From: Synchiropus splendidus
Lineage: Eukaryota; Chordata; Actinopteri; Syngnathiformes; Callionymidae
NCBI RefSeq assembly: GCF_027744825.2
Contig: NC_071347.1
Location: 19,602,001 to 19,666,000 of the forward strand
Direction: 5' to 3'
DNA: 64,000 nt
Shown: positions 13,978-27,900 of the stretch, in pieces
How the letters are laid out: the number at the start of each line of letters is the position of its first letter
Position numbering within the stretch: position 1 is the stretch's first letter
The notes under the pieces: model-generated
Told to the model about the DNA's origin: nothing
Seen by the model: the letters and a program-made list of their open reading frames with translations, nothing else
Databases searched by the model: none
Made by a program: the position numbers and the translations under genes

Positions 13978-15158
13978 CAAGCACCATGTGGAGTAGCACT
14001 CTTAATTTCATTGTATGCTTTGTCATATAATGACAATAAAGGCTTTGACTTTGAAATCTGTCACCAAACATTTGAATGTAGAAGAAAATTCCTTGCAAAC
14101 TGCCGCAAGGGGAAATCGGAACCAAAACAGTGAGAACAGAACAGGGAAGTTTCTTCAATATTGTGAATTAGATTGCAAATTCATTCAACTTCTATTCATT
14201 TCAGCCACACAAACAAACAATTATATTGTTCTGAGTTTTATCACAATAATGAGTGGCTTCTTCATAGGTGTGAATGTGTGTGAGCAGCTGTCTGTGACCT
14301 ACTTAACGTATGAAGATGCTTTCGCCGAATCAGATGTGTACTAGATATCCGAATATGACGTATCATTTCACCCAAAACAATCCAGTCTTGATATCCAATA
14401 TGAGGTGTATACCGGATCAGTTCTGGAAAGTGAATGTCGTGCTAAAACCGAGGCTTTATCAAAGCAGGGAAGTTCATGTTTCCACCGCAGAAAATGCATA
14501 TTAAATAAGAATACCTATATAAGCGTTATCAAGAATGAGTGTGTTAGTACAATGACAAACTGTAATACATTATGACACCATGTCATTATAATACTATTAC
14601 GTTGCCAGTATGCAGTTCAGCCTAAATGTGTCTCCACATTTATACATGTAAAACACATACCAATTTGTAACTTGATATTAACTGAAATCCCTGGCAGCCT
14701 CAGTATCACACACTGTACCGTGACCCACTTTCAGTGTCTAGACGCAAACATGTCGACTATTGTTTGGTGAAGGTTTAAATTACTGAGCGACTCATGTGAC
14801 GTTTACGTGGAAGTGTTAACAGAAAGGACGGATTAGCTGTAGCGGCTGAATGTTCTCTGCCTATTATTATCAGGGTCTAATATCGATGTGAAATCTTTAT
14901 ACCTTTACACGCATGAGGCACAGCTGCGCAGAAACCGCAGACCCTTCCCTTCCTGCCTCAACCCCCCTCTCAAGTGAGTAATCAATGGGCTGATACTGTA
15001 AAGACCTCCTATGGATGACCTTATTTGGGCACAGGAAACTGCTGAATTCAGGTTTCAGGGCTCAAATGTCTGCTCCCCCCGCAGCCTGTCTTCCTCTTCC
15101 CTCCTTCAGCTACTCCTGCCAGCATCCGGTCTTTATCGGCTCAGCGTTTCCCCCCCTA
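13977..15158. other. Intergenic, no gene recognised
   Basis: No supported exon. Just after the TA run, 14008-14045 carries a 'tttcattgtatgctttgtc...gacaataaagg' stretch that resembles the 3' ends of common fish retroposons, which suggests retroposon debris. No element boundaries could be fixed. Confidence 0.4.
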
Positions 15159-15191
15159 CACACACACACACACACGCACACACGCACGTCG

Positions 15192-15741
15192 TGTTTTTAT
15201 GTTTTGTGGGGACATCTCATTGACTCTCATGCTTTTCCCAGCCTCTCACCCTAAACCTAACCATCAAAAACAAATGTCTAACCTTAACCAGGACTCTAAA
15301 ACAAACTGAAACCCAATTATTTTGAAGCCTTCATCCTCAATTTTGAGATTTGACCTCATGGGGGCAGACAAAAGGGCCCCACAAGGGAGTGTTTTCCCCC
15401 AAAACTGACCTCTCTAGGACAGATATGCTTAAACACACCCACACACAATTGTTTTCCCATTTTGTGGGCACCACCCATTGACCTAATGCTTTTCCCGGCC
15501 TCTCTAAACCTAAACCCTGAACCTAACCACCCAAAACAAGTGGCTAACCGTAACCAGTACTCTGAACTGACCTCAAACTCAGTTGTTCTGGCCCTGTTAT
15601 TGTGAAGCTCTCATCCTGAAATTGAGGCTTAAATTTGTGGAGTCCAGTAAAAGGTCCCCACAAAAGTCCCCACCAGGAGGTGTGTTTCCAGGAAATGGAC
15701 CCCACAAGTATAGCTGTACAAGCTACACACACACACACACT
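15192..15741. repeat. Two tandem copies of a dispersed fish repeat with CA microsatellites
   Basis: Copy 1 (about 15192-15424) and copy 2 (about 15449-15716) share, in the same order, a 'ttttgtgggnaca/c' block, a 'cattgac...atgcttttccc.gcctctc' block, a 'cctaaacc...aacctaacca' block, an 'aaccagnactct' block and a closing 'ccccacaa' block. The array is bounded by (CA)n runs at about 15161-15186 and 15721-15741. The copies differ at many positions, so the duplication is not recent. I believe this sequence is widespread in teleost genomes, but I cannot name its class. The telomere-like 'cctaaacctaacc' is part of the unit. Confidence 0.65.
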
Positions 15742-18367
15742 TATAGAGTCCACATTTTTAGGGGATGAATGCTTTTATCAGGTGTGATAGTGTGCGAAGG
15801 AACAAAGTTGTTTTTGACTGACAGATTTACTGTTCAAGTCGAACAGCACCTTGCTTCCGCCGACAAGAGGCAAGCTGCAGTACTTCATAATTTAATAATC
15901 CTTGTATCCATTAACTTAAACTTTGAAATGCCCTCTCGACCTCTCAAAAGAAGTTGTTCCTCTTCTATTTCCATGTTGGTTGTGAGCCACATATAGTTTC
16001 TTTCATTTCTAGAAAATGCTACTTCAACCCTCAAACCTTTAGTATTGACTGTCAAGGCGAACTTCTCAAGAATTGAAACCTGTCATTCAGATGTGTTCCT
16101 GTTCAAACAGTCCTCCTGAACTGGGCAGTCACTTCCTGTGCCAAACCTAGGGTGAGTGCCACTTCCGAAAACTCGAGACAGTCTTTCTGCATACACAGAC
16201 AATGTAATCATGTTGTAGACGCTTCTCAGCCTTATTGTCCATGAGTTGTAATGAGACCTGGTCATTGAGGACCCTTTTGGGACATAGTAGGATACTCGCA
16301 GAACACGGAAGGAACCTGCAGTAGGACAGTCATGGCACACAATAGGACACAGTTAAGCAGCGCTGGAGGACAGTGAGAAAATTACAGCCCATAAGAGGAT
16401 TTTACAGGATACATGAGGACCCTTGTGGCCTCAAACACAATTCTGCTCAGTTCAAATCTACTTCCCTCTTATTCTTATGCTGTTATTCTCTGCTTCTCAC
16501 TTTAATAGTCCCCTACCAATGCTACTGAAGCTCCTTGTCCCCAATAAATAATGAGCTCCGGGTCCCAATTCTTCCCAATATTATGTCCACAACGTACCAC
16601 TATTTGTCGTCCACATGTCTGAAGCAGTGTTTGGGGAGGATCTGCGGCTCTGCAGAATCGATCCATTGCACCCACTCACATGAATTACTAACAAACGGCA
16701 GACATTGTTTTGGCTTCAACCACATCCGCAGCGGGGCAAGGTGAGGGGGGACGTGAGGAGAACCTGACAGGCAGCATGGTTGTTGCATAATTAAAGGGCT
16801 TCAGTGGGAATTCCCCCACATCAATATATTATCCTGTTTGACTGCTGAACAGACAGCGATCATGAAAAGCGTTACATTTGGAATGGAGCTGTTCTTTGAA
16901 TAAGTAGATGATTTATACCAAATTGTGAAAATACTAATCGGGTTTACCGCTGACCAAATTTGTATTGTTTTTTTTTTTAAACTGAGTCTCTGATATTTGG
17001 TGATGGTGATGAATGGACCAAGTGCTGCGTCGTCTCCAGACTCACGTGTAGCACTTCCCCGTTGGTCGCACTCTCGGACCGCTTCTGGATAGTCTGCGTT
17101 GGTCCATCGTTCCAAGACTGAAATAGATCATCATTGTTCCTCCTGGAACTGGGATTTGCTTTGCAGATATTGTTCTTTGTTCGAAACCCGCTCATGCTAT
17201 CTTAATTTCAAACACACTTCTCGCTTCAAGTCCTGAAATTCTGCCTCATTTTGTATTAAACCTCAACCTCCCATCATTTTGGCACAATGTGCTACTTGAG
17301 CAGTTTTGAGCAGGAACCAGACAGCAGTCAGACTTTTCCCATTAAAGAAGGGCTGCACTGTAATTGCAGCGTGCGGTCTGTTTGAAGACATAGTTAACCC
17401 TTTTACCCTGAAGTCAGCGAGCTGGGCCGTTCTCTCCCTCCCGGCTGCGAGGAACACGCACATGAGCGGGTTAATGTGCTCTTGAGAGATTTATATTAGA
17501 CCGGGACTTACAGTAAATGATGCTGTGAAAGCGTCTTTGTATGCTTCAATAAAAGAGCCGGCCAGTATAAAATGAGAAATATGCCGGGACGTGTAAATTT
17601 TTATATTGTATATTTATGTTTCACACATACAGAGGAACAGTTGTCTGCGAGTATCAACCCCCACTGAGTGATAGATGATACTCACAATAGAAGCCGCTGT
17701 TGTCAGAAACTGGCACCCGCTCCGTTCGGAATAAATTAGCTCTCTTCTCCCGACTCCTGAATTCCTCAAGTAGAAAATGAGTTTGAAAGATTCATGTTAT
17801 ATTATATGTGCCAGTGGAATTAAAAAAAAAAAAAAAAGTCACAGCTGTTTCTGATTGGACGTTTGGCTGAGCCAAACATGGTGCTTTTTAAGGACACACA
17901 TCTGGTCTTTCGAGATTGTCTTCTTTGAAAATCTTATGGCCATTAAGCGGGAACCAGACGAGATCCTTTGATATCGTCGTGCTGCAACTTGTCTGCACCT
18001 CGCAGAACCGTGGAGTGTCGCCGGAATGGCCTCAGGAGTCTCGCACCTGGAAGTCATAAGTCTTCCAGCTTTGTCCTACAACAGCATCTAAGCTAGAAAA
18101 AATAAACATCAGTGTGGGAGAACATGGAGCTGAAACCTTGACTCGTACTTTGATATATATTCGAGATAAATACAAAATAAGCAGAAATAAGCGTTTGCTT
18201 ATTTTTTTCTAGTATGTTTTTTTTTTTCCCTTCAGTGACTGATTCTCACTCACATTGAGCAGCTTCATAGTAAAAAATATTTGCATGTATCAAGTTGTAT
18301 CATTTTGCGTTGCTTGAAAAGCTTTGTTTTATGTTGAAAGAGTGGACTACAAAAATGGCGGAATCCA
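15742..18367. other. Intergenic, no gene recognised
   Basis: No supported exon. The stretch around 17400-17770 is complex, non-repetitive sequence and would be a reasonable place to look for conserved noncoding elements, but nothing intrinsic proves it. Confidence 0.45.
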
Positions 18368-18616
18368 CTAAACGGTTTTGGTGCGTTCTAGTTGCCCTCA
18401 GAAGTGGGAAAATTCCAGTTCCGCCCCCTGTTGATGTCAACACGTTTGTATTCCCTTTTCATCCATCAAGAAGCCACTTGTATTCAGACAACGCACGCTT
18501 GAGAATAGCTTTCGTGGAGGTTGCCTTTTCCAACCTTGATAACTGCAATGCTGAGCTCAGCTGTGACGTTTTCTGAAGCTTGGACTTCCCACTTCCAAGG
18601 TCAGTGGAAACGCGGC
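18368..18616. mobile_element. Possible small DNA transposon (MITE) with imperfect terminal inverted repeats
   Basis: The left part contains 'gcgttctagttgccctcagaagtggga'-like sequence. The right part, when inverted, gives a related 'gcgtttccactgaccttggaagtggga' pattern, so the ends look like imperfect terminal inverted repeats about 250 bp apart. The interior is open in one frame for about 90 codons but resembles no protein known to me. No clear target-site duplication was found, so this call is tentative. Confidence 0.3.
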
Positions 18617-21600
18617 ATTAGGAAGGACAAATTCACCTCCCTCTACCTCACAGTTAGAAACAGACTTCCTCATGTCTCTGGAAAATATTTAACAGCACTT
18701 AATAAGTCACTTGATGAAGAAGTATTTAGAGTATATGGTGCAGTCATGCGTCACCAATCCAGTGATCCTTTAAGGGTTCCCTGAATGCACTCCGTCCCTT
18801 GTGGGCGGTGTATTATGATGGGTTTTTGACCCCCTAAGATGATTAAGGGAAAAGTTTTCAACTAGTCTTGGTGATATATACTCAAGTGTGACTCGCAACG
18901 GTGGCACTACCTCATTGTCACTTAAGGAGGACTCCGCCTTTTAAAAAAGACTCTTAAGGAGGACTGTTGAGGATGTTCTCCTCATTGCCACCACCAACAC
19001 CCTGGATTATATCCCCTGACATACTGTTAAAATAACAATAAAAAGATTACTGTTGCATGTTTTGACAATTGCCCGAGACTGAATTCTATTATGTGTAAAA
19101 CAAAGTAACCTTCACCTCTGTGCAATACACTTATTGATTTACTGGACATTGACGTCAGTTAACGTTTGTTTTGAGACGGTGGGACTAAACAGCTGCATTA
19201 TTATTTTATAGCTTGTTTGTTTGTTCATCATGGTATCATATTTGTGTGATTTAATCACATGTACCATATGTGCAACGTGCTATTGTGTCGTGTTCCACCA
19301 TCTCATAAACCTTCGCCACGCTTCCATTTCCGTTCACCATCTCCTAAAATTAAAAAAAAGGAAGAGACAATGGCTTCCGCTTTATGTTTTATGAAAACTT
19401 TATATTTTATAAAGTATGAAAATAGTGGAATTGTTTGCAAATTGAAAGGAGAAAATACAGGAGGCACACAAGGTGAAAAAGCACAGTAATTAACAGCAAC
19501 AGCAACAACAGCATGACCTTTCTAAACAACATCAGCTAAATTGTTTTTGCAGAATCCTGTTCATTCTGGTGTGAGTGAAGGTCCTTCTTGATGATGTTGA
19601 CCTTCTGGTAGCGGAGGAGGTCGTTCTTCCGAGAGTCACGAACCAGCAGCACTCTACTATAAATATGTCACATGGCATTTGCAGACACATTTGACTGATC
19701 AACCTACTTCCAATGTATCTGTGTCTTATGTAACGCTGTTCCGATCGCAAAGAAGCAACATGTTCCACCATGACACGGACTGATCTGCTTGTTTGATCTC
19801 GAGCATATAAAAAAAAAACATCTGGATGTATGACAGCAGAAACATCAGGTGATGACTCAGCTGAACAAAATAAAGGAGGCTGTGAAAGTGGTTGAGACTT
19901 GTTGATATCTGGGGAAATGTGTGGTTAGGAAATATCTCAAAATCTTACTTCTATGCCACTGCAGGTTAAACATGCAGTCGTTTTTAACATTTTAAATCCT
20001 CTTGGATAAATTTAAATCTACTGTGGTCATGATCTCTAAATAAATAAATAAATACATTAAAAATAGTTTAATTGGATATTACATTTTAGTTTAAATTATG
20101 GTGATTCAATAGCTGGTTTTAGGGCCACACATGGCCCTTGAGCAGCCTTTCAAGGTCTCTGTCAGAAAAGTGGAGGTCCAAGGTTTTGCCATGTGAATCA
20201 GGAAATATATATGGCTTATTAAAGTGTTGAAGAGGAGAGACCTGAGAAGGAGTCGAGACCAGAGCGTACAGAGACGATAGACATCCAACACCAAACGGAA
20301 TACTGTTTTTCATACTTTTTGGAAAAATCATTACCACTTCTTTTGCAGTAAGATATAAATGTGTGTGTGTATGACTAACAGACTCACACATCTGCTTCAA
20401 CAAAATTGAAATAGTACAGTTTTTATATTTATTTGAATTCCTGTTTTTATTTTTATTTTAAAAACAGGGACAAATAAGGTTAACATTTTTTCTGTTAATA
20501 ATCTAAGATTATTAAATATGATCTTAGTATTCACATTTATTTACTTTTCAATGATAAAATACTTTTTCTGTTAGATATTGCTTCTGACCTTCCATTGTCC
20601 ATCTGGTTTAGAGACTCTGGAGGAAGCTGAGTTGGAAGAGTCAGAAATGAAGATGATCAGAAAATGAAACAGTTGGACATGTGGAGAGGACAGCGGACAT
20701 ATTTGACCAAGAATGTTGGGGAAGAATATAATGTTTGGTTCATCCTGTTTAGAACACTTCAAGATGTTTGAGACAAACGGAAATGCAAAGAGTTCTTAAG
20801 CAGACTCAAGTGGTCTGAAGAATGTATGTAGATTGTTGTCTTTTGTCATTAGAAAGCCATTGCTTTACTTTAAATAAAAAACATTTGGAAGCATCATGGA
20901 AAACAAAATGGATGAAAATTTTGGGAACCTGTGTGCCGAGTTTGCTTCCCTGAGAAACGGTTCAGAACAGCTATATAATGAAACTGTCACGTCCTTCACC
21001 TTAATTATTAACATTGTGGTGTTGGTCTTGCGTGCGCTTCCAAAGTGTTCAGCGTAGGATGAATGTGAGGGTGGAGGTTGGCGTGAGGTGCAGCCCCAAA
21101 GACACTTGTTGCTTTTCACATTATGCTTCCAAGGTGTGTGGATGAGAGCAAAAGAGGGACTTTTAGACACTATTCAAAGTCCGTTTGGCTCAAAAATCAC
21201 TGGTGTGAACACAAACAAGTCGGGCTGTTGCTCCGGAAACAACCGGCGCTAATATTCCACATTGTTTAAATAAGTTACCTTATTACTATTTGGGAGGAAA
21301 ACATCTCAATAGAAGACTCTACGACGCTGAGATTTTCATCCACATCTACAGCACCATATAGAAAATGCTATTCACGGCGCCAGTTGTCACCGGTCTTTTT
21401 TTTTTTTTTTTTGAGAGTCATTTGCACAATTCTGCTCATAGTGCCCCCGGCTGGCCAAAGTGAGTATTGAAAAAATGGGACACGGCTCTGAAGGGAGAGT
21501 TAAGAAGGCGCCCAGCAGAGGGTGAATTGAAGGGCTAACCAGACACCAGGCCAGTTGAAAAAGACACTTGTCGTCTCTGTGGCATGTTAAGGTCACCGAA

Positions 21601-21976
21601 GGAAGCCAGCTCACCTGGAGTTGTTTTGCGACATCATACTGTAGAAATGCTGCTGGACGGTCCAAAAAAAGCTGTTAGCTTGGTAGCATTGGTGCTAACA
21701 TGGGAACTGTTTAGGGAATGATTTGATGGTAACACTTCAGATTGGGAACACACATGAACCAAGAATAAAGTCATTGCTTTCATGGTAATAATCAGTAATT
21801 ATGGTGATATTTGGAGTGAACCTTCATTGCCGATCCCTGGGTGAAATATAGACTGGCGCCATTCAGTATGTTATAATGGTTAACCTCTGGCTAATATGCT
21901 GCTATGATCTGCCTGTTACCGTTTACTGAGAGAATAGTCTTCTGTTGGATGCTCGTAGTTCATGAGTTGCAGCAGT
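18617..21976. other. Intergenic region downstream of FBXL22
   Basis: No supported exon. It contains AT-rich tracts, a (TAAA)n-like run near 20038-20055 and a T16 run at 21398-21413. It should contain the FBXL22 3' untranslated region next to 21976, but I could not pick a convincing minus-strand AATAAA. Confidence 0.45.
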
Positions 21977-24900
21977 TCAGGTGAACAGCAGGACCTTCTG
22001 CAGGGTTCTCCTGATATGAACCTTCTTCTCTGGCTTGATGTCTGGAATCAGCTCAGCGCTTCTCTCCGAGCTCAGCTGTAGCCCTGGCCTCTTCTCCCGC
22101 ACCATCCTGAGACCATCTTGTGTGATGTTCCTGCAGAAATCCACCTTCACCTCCCTCAAACTGCGGCCAGCAGTCACCATCCCGTCCAGAACCCGGTCGG
22201 TGACGCAGACGCAGTTCTCCAGATGGACGCGCCGCAGCTTCGGGCAGCTGCCGAGCACGTCGATGAGGTCGCGGTCGCTGACGTGTCCACAGCCAGAGAG
22301 AGTCAGGGAGAGCAGGTTGGGGCACCTGTGACGAAGACGAGGTCGTTAAATGGTGACACGTGCAGGATCACACCAGTTTGAGTCACCAGGACTGATCACA
22401 CCCTGCAGCACATAATATAGCAGAGCGGGATTAGCGTGTTTGAAGAAGGACTAGTCTTGAGTAAGCAGTTGCTTTTCTTTTCTCTTGTTTGAGGAAGACT
22501 TGTCTCCTGACAGGAATCATAGTAGAATTTGTGAATGGAACACGTTCTGAAGGAGACGCAGCAGGCGCTTGATGGTGTGACAAAGACGCTTATATGCAAA
22601 TCTATATTTACACGTCGTGTTTTGGCAGGGCTGCAGCTCAGACATGCTGATGGGGAAGCGTCCAGGATCTCATTCACGTTCGCTGCTTACATAAAGACTT
22701 ACATAATCTTACCACTTTACCACATGTGATCCAAACATATTCCAGCGGAGAGTGCGAGCGCGGAGGCTGCTGCCCCAGTAACCTCTGTACATGGGATTGC
22801 AGGCGCTCCACGTGCCCCGCTGCGCTGTCGCGCCGTGCCAACGTGAAGGTTTATCAGCTGACTTGACTGCATGCTATTGACGGTGCCAGAAGAAGATGAG
22901 GGAGGGGGGGTGGGGTGGGGTGAGGATGGCACTGTGGAATGACAAGACGTGGTCTTCTAAGCTTCAGCTGCTCTCTAATGACTGTACTTTGAGTCTGTGC
23001 TCTGAGTATTAAAAACCTTGGTTACGTAATCCTCCCCCTGGTGGCACCTCCCTCACTGAGCGGATGTGAAGTTGTGGAGCTTTATTGTCAGTGCGTCCCA
23101 CTGCCGTTTTTGGCTTCCATTTACATGGAAAAGCATTAGGAAGATAAGCTGTAGAGCTCGGTGGTGAGACTAACCAGCGTAAACGGACGCTCTGGTCAAA
23201 GAAGCCACACGGCACAGATGCTGACTGGTCATTACATCGCTAATGACCTGTTTGGGCTCCAAAAGGTTTATTTGCTCTGTCAAATTACGCGGTGATCTCT
23301 GAAACCGCGGCAGACCGTGTCATTTGGGGAATCTTGGAGGCTAATGCACAGACTCGTGGCGTGGAATTCTGGCACTTCTCCGATGCCTTTTCCATTGCTC
23401 TGCTCTGGACCTTTACGCCTGTAGAGTTGTTGTCTCCATGTGAAGTCGCTAAATGCAGCCTGCCGTGATAATTTCCAATCAATATTGGTATTGAACCCTT
23501 CAGCAAACATTTCATATTGAATGGAAAATGAATTAAGCGTTAATCGTGCGGCATGAAATGTTCTGACGGGCAGCTGCTCCGCCTCAAACAGAATAAAAAA
23601 GACATTCTTAGGCTACAATGGTCGTCCATGCTTGGAAGGCTGTTTAACAAACTGGAAATAGAAGATCTTCAGAACGCAGCTGGCTTGTTCTGAGAGACGA
23701 TGGAAAGGGTTTATGAAGATACTGGGTTTAATAAGCTCGGCTCCTCCTGCACTCCTTTGTACATGTGTACATTGTATTTTATTCAGTTTTACGACTGGAA
23801 TCATTCGTCACGTTTTCTTAAAAGATTTAAGATTATTTTTGCCTAAAATATCTTTTTCATATTGGAACTAAACCTGCTGCCGTTCTCTGAAAAAAAATCT
23901 GAAAAAAAAAAAATCCATTTTTATTTTGAGAAACATTGGCTGTAGGTTTCAACAAAAGTAAGTTGGAAAAAAGTTCAAAATTAAGAAATGGGTATGCCGT
24001 TTGAAGGGGAAAAAATATTTTAATTCACTGTTCAAAATGATCCCCTAATAGTGACCTTTAAAAATGTGTAGAAAACCAAAATCAACACAAAATATTACAG
24101 TGAAAAAACCCACCACCCTCCTTCCAAAAATAAACAAAAACATGCACATCAAGAATTTATACAAAAAAAATTAAATGGAATAAAATGTATTATTATTATT
24201 TAGGAATGAAAAAGATTCATTGAAGTGGGAAGAAATGTTCCAGTGTATTTCCATGTATTGGTAGTACAGTAGTAGTAGTAGCAGCAGAAGTAGTATTAGT
24301 TGTAGTAGTAGTAATAATAATACCTTAATACATTTTTCTTTTTTTTTATGCCAACAACAACAAAAATGTGTGAAATGTTTGGTCCTAAGAGGGCCAAAAA
24401 TTAGAGTACATTTTTGTTGTTGTTGGCATAAAAAAAAAAAAGAAAAATGTATTAAGGTATTATTATTACTACTACTACAACTAATACTACTTCTGCTGCT
24501 ACTACTACTACTGTACTACCAAAATGTGTGAAATGTTTGGTCCCAAGAGGTCCAATAATGAGAGTACATTTTTGGCAAAAAAAGTCATCTATCTATTGCA
24601 CAATATACTGATTGAATAGAAAAATAAGACTGAACATGTTGAATCATTTTCATGTGATTCTGGTGCTCGGTAGTAAACCGGATCAGGCTCCTCAAGAAAA
24701 CGCCCCTTTATCACGACAGTCTAATCTATGCAGTGTACATTGATTTGCACTCGATCCAACTCAGGTCCACATGGGTTCGGGTCTGGCTCCGAACTCGGCG
24801 GGCCCATAAACATATTTCATAGATTTTCCATGAGGGGAATCCAAAGAGACATGAGCTTGGCGTGGAGCGAGAGCGCAGTGTGATCCAGGAAGAGACAGAT

Positions 24901-27900
24901 GCACATGTTCAATCCTCTGACAGCAACAAAGAGCCAATTGTAGCTCCACCTGCCCGAGCGGCCCGACTCTGCAGCTGACTGGGAGGGTCTGCAGCCAAAT
25001 CTGCGGCCCCTCCCACTCTGTCACGTGCGCTGGGTTCCTTCTGCTCTAGAATATTTGAGAGGGTTTGTCATGATGCCATGCTTCAGGGCGGTGAGAGACA
25101 GTGTAGGTGGTTCTAGTTCAGACCGGTCTCTGGTTTCTCCACTCCCCAGCCCAGGGGCTGACCCGAGCGCACGTCCGCCCTGGTTACTGCCCGTCTTGGA
25201 GAAGTGGTGCCCACAGCCTCATTAGCTCCTCAGGCTGCGTGCTGCCCGTCACCGACGCCGGAGCTGGTTAGAGCTTAAATGTGCGACCACAGTCTGGATC
25301 AGAACACTTTTTATTGGAACCTAACCGAGCACTCCTTATTGAGGCCTTGTTTTTTATTTGATAGGTGTATTGCTTTGGGATGTAACTAACTATGTAATGT
25401 AAACAATGGTCAACTGGAAAACAAACTAAATGCACATACATCTTTTATGTCCCTGAATCTGTGTATTTTTAATGTGAATTATTTTAACTGTATGAGCCAA
25501 TATTTTTAGTTTTTACATTGTATGTCTTTATAATGCGTTTTAAATTCATACAAATATATTCTTTACATTTTAACTTCTGTTTTGTGTTTTCTTTTTTCCT
25601 TACTGGTTTCCATGTGGTCAATTCTCTTCCTATGATAATGATAAATATGATTTAGGGAATTTTTGTGAAGTCTCAGGTTCAGCTTGAATTCAACCGAAGT
25701 TATGATGGACACGGATCGTTTTGTAAGGGGAGCTGTGGGAGTCTGTTTTTACCGTTTTGGATGGCGTCTCAAAATGAGCAGTAAAAGAAAAAGAAAAATG
25801 TTGTAATGGCTTCCATCTCAAGTCCCACAGCTGTACCACTTCTCATTCGCACACACACATCTGGACCTAATGATTTCCTTCTGCTGCCTAAATTATACTT
25901 CCAGTAATGTATGTGCCTTTAAGGTGATTTTTTTTTTTTTTTTTACTTCTGCAGAGGGCGTGGGTGACCTTAAAAAACCCAGAGACTGGCTGTTCCACCT
26001 CAGACAACCTCAGACCAGTACCCACACTCTCCGTCCAAGGTAAACTCCTGTGGTCCGTCAGACCAGGCCTTCATCTGAATTACGGTTTCTGTTGAAGAAC
26101 ATGCAGCAGAGGTTGCTGTTGCTGCCATTAAAATAGCCATCTGTTATGAGCGCTGCAGTGAGAAGCACCTCTGAGTGTTTCATATATGAGTGTCAAGTAT
26201 GTGCGAGCTGTTGACAGGCGTGAGACAGGAAAAGTTGGTTGGAAGGCAGAAAGCCCTTAAATGGCGCCAAAACTGTTGCAAAATAGATGGATGATTTATC
26301 ATGTTGCTCCAACAACATTGGTCTATAGTAGTTCACTGGCTGCAGTTGAGTTCACTGGTTTACTAGCATCGGGATTCACTGACTTTCATGTGGTTCCGTG
26401 TTTCAGTAGCGTAACTTGGATAGTCCAGTTGATGCTTTTGGTGTCTGCGAGATTAAACCTGGTTAGCAGTCTGAGTTAACATATTCATATACACTGAGGG
26501 TTTTCTTCGGATGTGTGGGACTCACCTGCTTCCTGACTGACCTGCTTCTTGTCCGAGTCTCAAGTGCCTGTGTGTGAATCCGAGCTCTACAAGTCAAAGC
26601 TCAGATTACAGCTCGAGTGTGAGTCTAGTGTCGCGCCTAACTTCGTTCATATCGATGTAATGATGATGGTCACTGACTCTGCTCACATTACTACCGACGG
26701 TCAAGTGTCGTTCACATTACTCCTTCGTTGTACCTTCAACTAATGATGTCACTCACATTTCCCAGTCAGCTAATGACATCACTCATGTTGTGCCTTCAAC
26801 CAATGATGTTCGTCTTGTGCCTTGGACTAATGATGTTGCTTTTGCTTATATACTGTACACTGGGGCTGGAACTAATGACAGGTTTGATAGTCGATGAGTT
26901 AACAAGTCGGCAGCATGGGTTGTGTACGAGTTTATTATAGTGTAATAACTACTTTTTTTTAATGTTGTGTAATAACTATTACTATTTATTTATTGAATGT
27001 CTATTTGTAGTATCATTTGAGAAAGAAATTGATCAATACATTGTGGTAAACACTTGCTCATGTGGTTTGAAATGCACTTTTGGGAAAGGTTGCATCTCAT
27101 CACCTCGGATGTGTACATTGTGATGATGGAAAGGGTTTATGAAGACACTGGATTTAACTCCTCCTTTGCTCCACTGTACAATTGCACATTGTATTTTATT
27201 CCCTGCTGGAATCATTTGTCACGTTTTTTTTTTTAAACATTAAAGATTATTTTTGCCCAAAATTATTCTTTTTGATTGTAGCTAAACCTGCTGCAATTGT
27301 CACCAAATTCTTGAAAATGTATCTGAAAAAAATAAATAAATAAAATGTTAAAAATGTATATTCAGTTTGAGAAAAATGGGCTGTAGGTTTCATCAAAAGC
27401 AAGAAAATACACAGAAAAAAAGGTTCAAAATTAACAAATGGTGATGCAGTTTGAAGGAAAAGAAAGTACAGTATTTTATTTAATTCACTATTCACAAATG
27501 ATAATTAAAATTGACCTCTAAAAATGTGTAGAAACCCAAAAACAACATTTAAAATATAACAGAGAGAAAAAAAAAATCCACCAAAAAGTTAATGGACGAA
27601 GGTTTGATCGTCGAGTCTCTGACTATCTTAACAATTCGGCAGCATGGGCCGCGTATGAGTTATTATAGTGTAATAACTATTTTTTTAAAATGTTGTATAA
27701 TAACTATTTATGACAATTTGTTAATTGATTGTCTATTCGTAGTGTCATTTGAGTAGAAATGTATCAATACATTGTCGTAAACACTTGCTCATGTGGTTTG
27801 AAATGTACTTGCATCTTGCCATTTCGGATGTGTACATTGTGAAATGTTCCCACACTTTCGACGGTTTGGATCACGATGGTCCAGTAGTATCGCGCATGCG

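Noticed and set aside
13771..14158. Tyr-Ile repeat proteins on both strands
   Set aside because: They are translations of the (TA)27 microsatellite.
15246..15510. Interstitial telomere repeat (cctaaacctaacc)
   Set aside because: The words are single occurrences inside a longer dispersed repeat unit, not a TTAGGG array.
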